Source: Panacagrimonas sp.
GTDB lineage: Bacteria; Pseudomonadota; Gammaproteobacteria; Nevskiales; Nevskiaceae
Reading direction: 5' to 3'
Length of the DNA: 8,093 bases
Assembly: GCA_021773655.1 (NCBI GenBank)
Contig: JAJFJX010000273.1
Span: 1 to 8,093 of the forward strand
Both the position numbers and the translations under genes were made by a program. Below are positions 1-6,369 of the stretch, one piece after another (positions within the stretch are counted from its first letter, which is position 1; each line of letters begins with the position of its first letter). A model generated the notes under the pieces. That model made no database searches and was not told the DNA's origin. It saw only the letters and a list, made by a program, of their open reading frames with translations.

Positions 1-1168
1 GCCACAGCACCCGTTCGGCGCAGTGGCCGAGCAGGCGTTCTGCGGCAGGGTTCCAGCCCTGGATCCGACCGTCGAGCGTGACCCCGACGATGGCCCGATC
101 CGCGCCTTCGACGATCGCCGCCAGCAGCAGGCGCTGCCTCAGGAGATGTCGGCGCTGCTGGCGGTGAAGCAATCGGTAGTGCAGCAAAAGCCCCAGCAAC
201 AGGCCGCCGGCAGCGATCAGCAGGGCTTCGACCTTCGGCCGGCGCAGGTGCATGGCCTCGACCAAGGCCCGGGTCGGCGCAAGCTGCGCGCGCCACACGC
301 GCCCATGAATGGAAAACTCGCGCCGGACCTCCAGCGGGTGGATGCCGCTGCGATCCGGGTCGCCCCCGACATGCCCGAGAAAAGGGCGGGCGTGCTGCGA
401 ATCGCTGACATCGCTCAGGCTCAGCTCGAAGCCCTCGCCGAGCCACTCCGCGCCGGCCAGGACCTCGTCGATCAGCAGCGGCGCGTAGGTCCAGCCGAAT
501 GCCTCTTTGTCCGTACCGGCACCGCCGGAGGCGGCGTAGACCGGCAGTAGCAGCACGAAGGCGTCGTCGAATCGTGCGCTGGCCTGCACCAGGGTGATCG
601 GCGCGGACAGGGTCGGCAGGCCGGTCTCCAGGGCCCGCTGCGCAGCGTGACGGCGACGGTCTTCGGAGGCGATGTCCAGGCCGATCGCCTCGCGATTGCG
701 CGCGACCGGCTCGACGAATTCGATCACGTATCGTTCGCGGTCATGGACACGCAACTGACGGATGTCGAAATCCGGTCGCCCCTGGCGTCGCTGGCGATCG
801 ATGTAGGCCGCCGCGTCGGCGGCCTCGACCCGGCGGATGAACCCGAAGCCGCGGGTGCCCGGAAACTCGCGATCCAGGTCCCGGGTGGCCGTGTAACGGC
901 CAAATGCCTCGGCATCGATGTCCGGTCCGCCGGCGGCGACGATGGCGCCGCGCGCGCCGCGCAGGCCGTACTCGTAGCGGCCGACCGCCTGTCGCGTCCA
1001 GCGTTCGACGCGTTCGGCCAGCGTCTCGGCCGCGTGCCGGACTTCCAGGGCATTGCTGCGCTCCAGGCGCTGGGCATGCCACAGCGCGCCAGTCAGGCTC
1101 AGCGCCACCAGCAGCAGCGGCCAGGCCGGCACGGGAATGCGCTTGGGCAACCCGCCGCTTGTATTCAC
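1..1168 (-). CDS. CHASE-PAS membrane sensor protein, N-terminal part (C-terminus outside window)
   Basis: This is the N-terminal 389 codons of a membrane-bound signalling protein, read by translating the minus strand; the frame is open to the window edge. Residues about 14-31 form a first membrane helix (rich in Leu, Val, Ala). Residues about 65-250 look like a periplasmic CHASE ligand-sensing domain, with the typical segments YEYGLRGARG (66-75), FPGTRGFGFIRRV (102-114) and IEFVEPVARNREAIGLDIAS (149-168). A second helix lies at about 314-331, followed by an Arg/Leu-rich linker. A PAS domain begins at about 347 (IVGVTLDGRIQGWNPAAERL, 360-379). CHASE-PAS proteins usually end in a GGDEF/EAL or histidine-kinase module; which one cannot be seen here. 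I chose the GTG at 1168 because a GGAG lies 7 bases upstream and the first helix follows directly. In-frame ATG codons at 1231 and 1228 would add about 20 residues but lack a good ribosome binding site. The ligand is unknown. The CHASE assignment is from recognised motifs. Confidence 0.88.
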   Translation of the reverse strand, partial: MNTSGGLPKRIPVPAWPLLLVALSLTGALWHAQRLERSNALEVRHAAETLAERVERWTRQAVGRYEYGLRGARGAIVAAGGPDIDAEAFGRYTATRDLDREFPGTRGFGFIRRVEAADAAAYIDRQRRQGRPDFDIRQLRVHDRERYVIEFVEPVARNREAIGLDIASEDRRRHAAQRALETGLPTLSAPITLVQASARFDDAFVLLLPVYAASGGAGTDKEAFGWTYAPLLIDEVLAGAEWLGEGFELSLSDVSDSQHARPFLGHVGGDPDRSGIHPLEVRREFSIHGRVWRAQLAPTRALVEAMHLRRPKVEALLIAAGGLLLGLLLHYRLLHRQQRRHLLRQRLLLAAIVEGADRAIVGVTLDGRIQGWNPAAERLLGHCAERVLW

Positions 1169-1293
1169 AACCTCGCTCCGGTGCGCCCCGGTCCGGGCGG
1201 GCCCCCGGTGCAAGACCTGTTCCCTCATCATGGACGCCGGCACGGCGCAGCGATGACGACTTACTGCCACCGTAGATTCGCAAGTTCCAAACC
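1169..1293. promoter_or_regulatory. Divergent intergenic region between the CHASE sensor and Pat-like genes
   Basis: These 125 bases separate two genes transcribed away from each other, so promoters for both should lie here or just inside the genes. The sensor side (about 1180-1210) is very GC-rich, with imperfect GC inverted repeats. On the plus strand, TAGATT at 1273-1278 is a four-of-six match to a -10 box, but no convincing -35 box sits 16-18 bases upstream. If TAGATT is real, transcription would start about ten bases before the ATG at 1294, and there is no Shine-Dalgarno sequence before that ATG. I recognise no operator. If the sensor starts at ATG 1231, the spacer shrinks to 62 bases. 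Confidence 0.35.
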
Positions 1294-3618
1294 ATGACCA
1301 TCCGCAACCTCGATGTGCTGTTCGAACCCGAACGCCTGATCTGGCTGGGTCGGCCGACGCTTGTCGGACAGCAGGCGGCGCTGGACAAGTTGCACGCCGG
1401 CGCGCTGGCGATCGACGAGATCGACGACGCCGCCACTTTGGCCGGACTGCGGCCGGCGCCGCGGAGCCTGGCGATGATCGTCGACCCGGTGTGGGCGAAC
1501 GCCGCCACCGTGCAGCGGCTCGGAGAACTGGGATGCCGGGCCCTGATCTGGCCGTTGCGCGATCCGCCTTCGCGCGAAGTCATGCAGACCGCGCGCGGCC
1601 ACCTTTTGCGCATCCTCGGCCCGCGCAGCGTCGGCGTGTCGCACGCCGGCGGTTTCGATGCTTCCATCCTGCCGCAGTCGCCACGCAGCGGTGGTCTGGC
1701 CCTGATCGTGCAGTCGCAGTCGGTGGCCGCCGCCGCGGTCGACTGGGCGGCCGGTCGTCAGCTCGGCTTTTCGTGGACCGCGGTGACCGGCAACGAGGCC
1801 GATGTCGACGTTGCCGACCTGCTCGACTACGCGGCGCTGGATCGCCATACCAAGGCCGTTGCGGTGGAAGTCGGCCGCATCCGCGGCGCGCGCAAGTTCA
1901 TGTCTGCGGCGCGTGCCTGCGCGCGCGCCAAGCCCACCGTGATCCTGCAGACCCGTCTGGCCGTCCGCGACGCCGCCGGCGCCGACCCGGTGCGTTCGGC
2001 GGCGTTCGCCCGTGCCGGCCTGGTCGAGGTGCCCAGCCTGCCGGGCCTGTTCGATGCGCTGGCGGCGCTGCAGCACCTGCCCACCTTGCACCAGTCGCGC
2101 GTGCTGGTGGTGGCCAACGGTGCGGCGTTGTGCGCGCTGAGCGTGGACGCGGTGGTGCGTCAGAATCTGGAACTGGCCAAGCTGCCGGACGAGGTCAGCC
2201 TATGGCTGCAGGCGCGGTTGCCGTCGGTTCGCTTCCGGCCCGGCGCAGTGGATATCGGGGACCCGGCCTTGCAGCAGGTGCTCGAAGTCCTCGACCGGCT
2301 GGAGAACCTGCGCGAGGTGGATGCCCTGGTCTATGTGCGCAGCCCGGTCGCCGGCCACCCGCACGAGCCGTTTGCCCGCGCGCTGGCCGAGGCGCGTTTC
2401 GGCCCGCGCGTGCTCACCGTGTGGCTGGGTCTGGAAAGCGTACAGACAGCGCGCCGGATCAGCGCTCAGGCCGGGCAGTCGACCTTCACTTCACCGGATG
2501 CGGCGGCCCGCGCGATCAGCTATCGCTGGGAATACACCCGCAATCGCGAGCTGCTGACCCAGACACCGCCGCGGCTGCCCCCGCCGCGGCTGGATCGCGA
2601 GCGCGCCAGCAGGCATCTGCAACGACACCTGGATGAGGGCAGCGATTCCAGCCACGAAGCCGCGCTGGAACTGCTGTCGGCCTACGGCATCGCCTCGCAG
2701 TCGCGCTTTCATCGGGAGGCCCTGGAACTCGAGGTGCACCTGGAGCGCCACCTCGAACTGGGCCTGCACCTGGCGCTGCGGATCCGCGGCTTTGGCCTGC
2801 TGCCCTGGGGTCACGGCTTCGTGCCCCTGGACAGCCTGCTGGCGGCGCGCCTGCTCGGCGTGATCGGCCTGGACACCGCGGCGCGCCTGGACGCCGCAGA
2901 CCTGGCTGCCGCCAATCGCGCGCTGGTGCGGCTGGCCCAGATCGCGATGGACCAGCCGGCGGTCGAGCGGCTGGAACTGCGCCTGGCCCTGCGCAAGGGT
3001 CGTGCCCGTGCCGCTCGTGACGCACGCGTGTGGCTGACGCCGGGACCGGCGCCGGAGCGCGAACGCCTGGCCCTGGCGCCGTACCCCGAGGGCCTGCGCC
3101 AGACCCGGCCGCTGCGCGACGGCAGCGATGTGGTGATGCGGCCGGTGCTGCCGGAGGACGAACCCGTGGTGATCGCGCTGCTGCAAAGCCTGGATGCGGA
3201 GTCGGTGCGGCTGCGGTTCTTCGCGCATATCCGGCACTTCACCCACGCGATGGCGGCGCGCATGACCCAGATCGACTACGACCGCGAACTGGCCTTCGTG
3301 GTGTATCCCGCCGGCACGCCGGAACGCCTGCTCGCGCTCTGCACCCTGATTGCCGACCCGGACGGGGCCTGTGCGGAGTTCGCGCTGGTGGTGCACCAGG
3401 ACAGCGCCCGTCGTGGGCTGGGCAAGGTGCTTCTGCAGATGCTGGTGGAGCGCGCGCGTGATCGCGGCATCGACTGTGTCTGGGGCCAGGTGCTGGCCGA
3501 GAACCGGGCCATGATCGGGCTGGCACGCTCGCTCGGGTTCCGGGTGCGGGCCGACCCCCAGGAGCCGACCTGCTGCCGGGTCGAGTGGCGCGCCGAGGCG
3601 GCGCCGGCCACGGGCTAG
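1294..3618 (+). CDS. Pat/PatZ-type protein lysine acetyltransferase (acyl-CoA synthetase-like region plus C-terminal GNAT)
   Basis: 774 residues, resembling bacterial protein acetyltransferases that move acetyl from acetyl-CoA to lysines of metabolic enzymes such as acetyl-CoA synthetase. Residues about 1-125 match the CoA-binding domain of NDP-forming acyl-CoA synthetases. Residues about 130-420 match the succinyl-CoA-ligase-like domains, with clear family segments: ALIVQSQSVAAAAVDWA (136-152), DVADLLDYAALD (172-183) and KFMSAARACARAKP (201-214). Residues about 425-595 occupy the ATP-grasp position but are short and diverged. Residues about 605-770 are a well-kept GNAT domain: RDGSDVVMRP (608-617), RLRFFAHIRHFTH (639-651), TQIDYDRELAFVV (658-670), acidic E696, the acetyl-CoA loop RRGLG (706-710) and the ENRAMIGLARSLGF region (736-749). 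E. coli PatZ is nearly 890 residues, so this one is about 110 shorter. The usual N-terminal GAS-type nucleotide loop is replaced by LGRPTLVGQQ (18-27). The ATG is supported by N-terminal alignment to the family, although no Shine-Dalgarno is visible. The gene appears to stand alone. The family call is firm; substrate and regulation are inferred. Confidence 0.9.
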   Translation: MTIRNLDVLFEPERLIWLGRPTLVGQQAALDKLHAGALAIDEIDDAATLAGLRPAPRSLAMIVDPVWANAATVQRLGELGCRALIWPLRDPPSREVMQTARGHLLRILGPRSVGVSHAGGFDASILPQSPRSGGLALIVQSQSVAAAAVDWAAGRQLGFSWTAVTGNEADVDVADLLDYAALDRHTKAVAVEVGRIRGARKFMSAARACARAKPTVILQTRLAVRDAAGADPVRSAAFARAGLVEVPSLPGLFDALAALQHLPTLHQSRVLVVANGAALCALSVDAVVRQNLELAKLPDEVSLWLQARLPSVRFRPGAVDIGDPALQQVLEVLDRLENLREVDALVYVRSPVAGHPHEPFARALAEARFGPRVLTVWLGLESVQTARRISAQAGQSTFTSPDAAARAISYRWEYTRNRELLTQTPPRLPPPRLDRERASRHLQRHLDEGSDSSHEAALELLSAYGIASQSRFHREALELEVHLERHLELGLHLALRIRGFGLLPWGHGFVPLDSLLAARLLGVIGLDTAARLDAADLAAANRALVRLAQIAMDQPAVERLELRLALRKGRARAARDARVWLTPGPAPERERLALAPYPEGLRQTRPLRDGSDVVMRPVLPEDEPVVIALLQSLDAESVRLRFFAHIRHFTHAMAARMTQIDYDRELAFVVYPAGTPERLLALCTLIADPDGACAEFALVVHQDSARRGLGKVLLQMLVERARDRGIDCVWGQVLAENRAMIGLARSLGFRVRADPQEPTCCRVEWRAEAAPATG

Positions 3619-3921
3619 GGCCTGCTCACGCAACGGTGATCGCTGCGACTCGCACGACGAACCGGATTCAGGTCGCACGGCTTCGGTCCTCGCGCTGCGG
3701 GCGAGCGCCGGCGCGCGGTTCCGATCCGACTCCATGCTCAGGTGACGCGCTCGGGTTTTCGGCAAGCCGGCAGTGCGCGGCGTGCAGGGTGGGCACGAAA
3801 CGCGAGAGGCTTCGGCGGGCTGGCATACTGCGGGCCTTCAGACGGGTGACAGAACCCGCCAAGCCGTGCCCGGTCCGCTCCGGATCGCCGGCGCCCCAGA
3901 TTTCGAACTGCCTGCCGAGAC
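3619..3921. other. 303-bp intergenic region, no gene seen
   Basis: This gap lies between the acetyltransferase stop and the RND start. Short open frames cross it, but none has a ribosome binding site or a recognisable protein. A ten-base perfect palindrome, GCGCCGGCGC (3705-3714), has no loop and no T-run, so I do not call it a terminator. No clear Rho-independent terminator follows the acetyltransferase gene. The only promoter-like signal is near 3821-3829 and is listed separately. The gap is long enough to hold the regulatory region for the RND-TPR unit. Confidence 0.6.
3821..3829 (+). promoter_or_regulatory. Candidate extended -10 promoter for the RND-TPR unit
   Basis: TGGCATACT reads as a TG-N extended -10 element followed by CATACT, which matches the TATAAT consensus at four of six positions. 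It lies about 93 bases before the RND start codon and would give a leader of about 85 bases. No recognisable -35 hexamer lies 16-18 bases upstream, which extended -10 promoters can tolerate. This is a visual call in GC-rich DNA and could be chance. Confidence 0.25.
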
Positions 3922-6369
3922 ATGTACAAATTCCGCTTTCGCATTGCGCGATGGGTGCTGGCGCACCGCCGGCTGACCTGGGCCTTCTTCGTGGTGGTCA
4001 CCGCCTTCTTCGCCGTCGGCCTGCCCAAGGTGAAGCTGGAGACGATCTTTTCCGACCTGCTGCCGTCGGATGACCCGTTCGTGCAGACCTTCAAGGACCA
4101 TCCCAACTTCGGCAACCCGCTGACGGTGGCGGTGATGATCAAGCGCACCGACGGCAACATCTACAACGCCGAAACCATCCGGAAGGTGTGGAAGTTCACC
4201 CGCGACATCGATCTGACGCCGGGCGTGGATCACGATCTGATTCTGTCGGTGACCACCGAGAAGGCCCGCTACACCGAGGCCACGCCGTTCGGCATCGACA
4301 TGCGCCCGCTGATGGGCGACATCGCGCCCAGCACGCCGGAGGAGATCGCCCTGTTCAAGGAGCGGGTGGACAAGTCTCCCAACACGCGCATCTTTCTGAT
4401 CTCGCCCGACGATACCGCCACCATCGTCATGGCCACGTTCATCGAACACCAGGTCGACTACGGCGTGGTGTTCGATTTCGTGCAGAACCTGGCCGCCGAG
4501 GCGCGTGACGAGCACCACGAGATCTATGTCACCGGGCACCCGATCCTGATCGGCTGGGTCTATCAGTACACCGCGCAGATGCTGCTGATCTTCGCGGTCA
4601 CCATCGGCGCGCTGATCCTGGCGCTGGTGTTCTACATGCGCAACGCGGTGGGCGTGATCACACCGGTGCTGTGCGCCACGGTGGCGGCGATCTGGGCCTT
4701 CGGCCTGGTCGGCTGGATGGGCATCTCGGTGGAGCCGCTGCTGATGGTGGTGCCGCTGCTGCTGACGGCGCGGTCGTTTTCGCATTCGGTGCAGTTCACC
4801 GAGCGCTATTACGAGGTCTTTTCCCACGTCAAGGATCGCCACAAGGCGGCCGAGATCACCATGGGCGTGATGATGGCGCCCTCGGTGCTGGGCATCATCA
4901 CCGACATCATCGGCATCTCTGTGGTGGCGGCGGCGCCGATCCCGGCGATGTGGCGCCACGCGGTGTTCTGCGGCATGTGGGCGGTGTGGCTGATCCCCAC
5001 CGGCGTGGTGCTGATCTCGCTGCTGCTGTACTCGCTGCCGCCCCCGAAAAATGTCGAGGACCTGGTCGGTCACGGCCGCGTCGGCGGGGTGCACCACCGG
5101 ATCCAGAACCTGCTCGGCGGCATCGCTGCCATCACCACCGGGCCGCTCGCGCGCTGGACCACCGCAGTGGTGGTGGTCGGTGCGGTGCTGGCGGTCTACA
5201 CCGCCTCGCAGATCCGCATCGGCAATCCGGTCGAGGGCACCAACCTGCTGTGGGAGGACTCCGACTTCAACACCGCGGTGCGCGCCATCAACGACCACTT
5301 CCCCGGCGTCAATACGCTGGAGATCGTGCTTGAGGCGAAGAACCCCAAGACCGAGGCGTGGAACGTGTCGCGCGCCTCGACGGTGATGACCATGCTCGAT
5401 CTGCAGCGCCTGCTCGAAGCCTCCGATCCCCCGCCGCGGGCGACGCTGTCGTTCAACGACTACCTGCGCGAGTCCAACCGCCTGTTCCAGGGTGGCAGTC
5501 CCAAGTGGCTGCCGCTGGATGATCGCGACCGCGCCGTCAACGCCGCCACCATCGGCGTGATGATGGGCTCCGGTGCCAAGAACTACGCCCACGTGGTGGA
5601 CGACACCATGCAGCACGCCACCGTGTCGCTGTGGTACCCGGACAACAAGCAGGAAACCGTAGACCAGGCGCTGGCCGCAGCGCGAGAAGCAATCTCCAGG
5701 GCCCGCGTGGATACGGAACACACCCGCGTCCGGCTGGGTACCGGCACCATCGCGCTGCAGGAGGCGGTGAACATCGTGGTGGACCGCTTCCACTGGGTGA
5801 TGATCGGCATGCTCAATCTGGCGATCTTCTTCCTGTGCAGCTTTGCTTACCGATCTTTCCTGGCCGGCGTGATCCTGCTGGTGCCGGTCAATCTTTCGCA
5901 TCAGGCGATGGTCGCCACCATGCATCTGCTCGGCGTGGGCCTGGACGTCAACTCGCTGATCGTCGCCGCCATCGGCGTCGGAGTCGGCATCGACTACGGC
6001 ATCTATCTGCTGTCGCGCATGTGCGAGGAATTCCAGGCCCGCAACGAGGACTGGGCCGGTGCCATCACCGAGGCGCTGCGTACCACCGGCAAGGCGATCC
6101 TGTTCACGGCCACCATCATGGCGGTCGGCATCATGCCCTGGTACTTCATGTCCGGCCTGAAGTTCCTCGCCGACATGGGCATGCTGCTGGTGGTCATCAT
6201 GTCGATCAACATGGTCATGGCGTTGCTGGTGCTGCCGCTGCTGGTGTGGTGGGTCAAGCCCGGCTTCGTGCGTCGTGGCGATCTGCTGGTGGGCGAGAGC
6301 GTGGACCTGACGGTGCTGGCGCAGGGCATCGATGACAGGCGCTCGCCGCCGTTGCCGCGGCAGACGTGA
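3922..6369 (+). CDS. RND superfamily (MMPL-type) inner-membrane transporter
   Basis: 815 residues with the duplicated RND layout. Helix 1 is at about 15-34, followed by a periplasmic loop of about 175 residues. Helices 2-6 lie at about 212-371, and a cytoplasmic linker (373-410) leads to helix 7 (412-428). A second periplasmic loop (430-618) precedes helices 8-12 (620-777), and the short tail is hydrophilic. The second half keeps the proton-relay motif GVGVGIDYGIY (685-695; D691, Y692). At the matching place in helix 4 the first half has S287-H288 within ARSFSHSVQ (283-291). Its size is close to MMPL/HpnN-like exporters, shorter than the roughly 1,000-1,050-residue AcrB class. From memory, this helix-4 sequence type occurs in RND proteins found beside DUF1302/DUF1329 genes; neither is present here. 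The cargo is unknown; lipids, hydrophobic compounds or hopanoid-like molecules are typical of relatives. The start ATG has only a weak GAG upstream, but the first residues (MYKFRFRIARW) are typical of the family. It overlaps the next gene by four bases. Confidence 0.9.
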   Translation: MYKFRFRIARWVLAHRRLTWAFFVVVTAFFAVGLPKVKLETIFSDLLPSDDPFVQTFKDHPNFGNPLTVAVMIKRTDGNIYNAETIRKVWKFTRDIDLTPGVDHDLILSVTTEKARYTEATPFGIDMRPLMGDIAPSTPEEIALFKERVDKSPNTRIFLISPDDTATIVMATFIEHQVDYGVVFDFVQNLAAEARDEHHEIYVTGHPILIGWVYQYTAQMLLIFAVTIGALILALVFYMRNAVGVITPVLCATVAAIWAFGLVGWMGISVEPLLMVVPLLLTARSFSHSVQFTERYYEVFSHVKDRHKAAEITMGVMMAPSVLGIITDIIGISVVAAAPIPAMWRHAVFCGMWAVWLIPTGVVLISLLLYSLPPPKNVEDLVGHGRVGGVHHRIQNLLGGIAAITTGPLARWTTAVVVVGAVLAVYTASQIRIGNPVEGTNLLWEDSDFNTAVRAINDHFPGVNTLEIVLEAKNPKTEAWNVSRASTVMTMLDLQRLLEASDPPPRATLSFNDYLRESNRLFQGGSPKWLPLDDRDRAVNAATIGVMMGSGAKNYAHVVDDTMQHATVSLWYPDNKQETVDQALAAAREAISRARVDTEHTRVRLGTGTIALQEAVNIVVDRFHWVMIGMLNLAIFFLCSFAYRSFLAGVILLVPVNLSHQAMVATMHLLGVGLDVNSLIVAAIGVGVGIDYGIYLLSRMCEEFQARNEDWAGAITEALRTTGKAILFTATIMAVGIMPWYFMSGLKFLADMGMLLVVIMSINMVMALLVLPLLVWWVKPGFVRRGDLLVGESVDLTVLAQGIDDRRSPPLPRQT
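6366..6369 (+). other. GTGA stop/start overlap coupling the RND and TPR genes
   Basis: The RND gene ends in TGA at 6367-6369 and the TPR gene starts with GTG at 6366-6368. The four-base overlap, with no strong ribosome binding site for the second gene, points to translation by re-initiating ribosomes and so to a tied protein ratio. Confidence 0.85.

Noticed and set aside
647..1297. 216-codon plus-strand frame opposite the CHASE gene and intergenic spacer
   Set aside because: The minus strand encodes a clear TM-CHASE-TM-PAS protein here; the plus-strand product has no domain and runs into the acetyltransferase start.
3705..3714. GCGCCGGCGC palindrome after the acetyltransferase gene, considered as terminator or operator
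   Set aside because: Such GC palindromes are expected by chance at this base composition; there is no loop, T-run or second copy.
2491..3765. 424-codon minus-strand frame opposite the acetyltransferase
   Set aside because: Low-complexity Gln/Arg/His-rich product with no domain; it is a shadow of the GNAT-containing gene on the plus strand.
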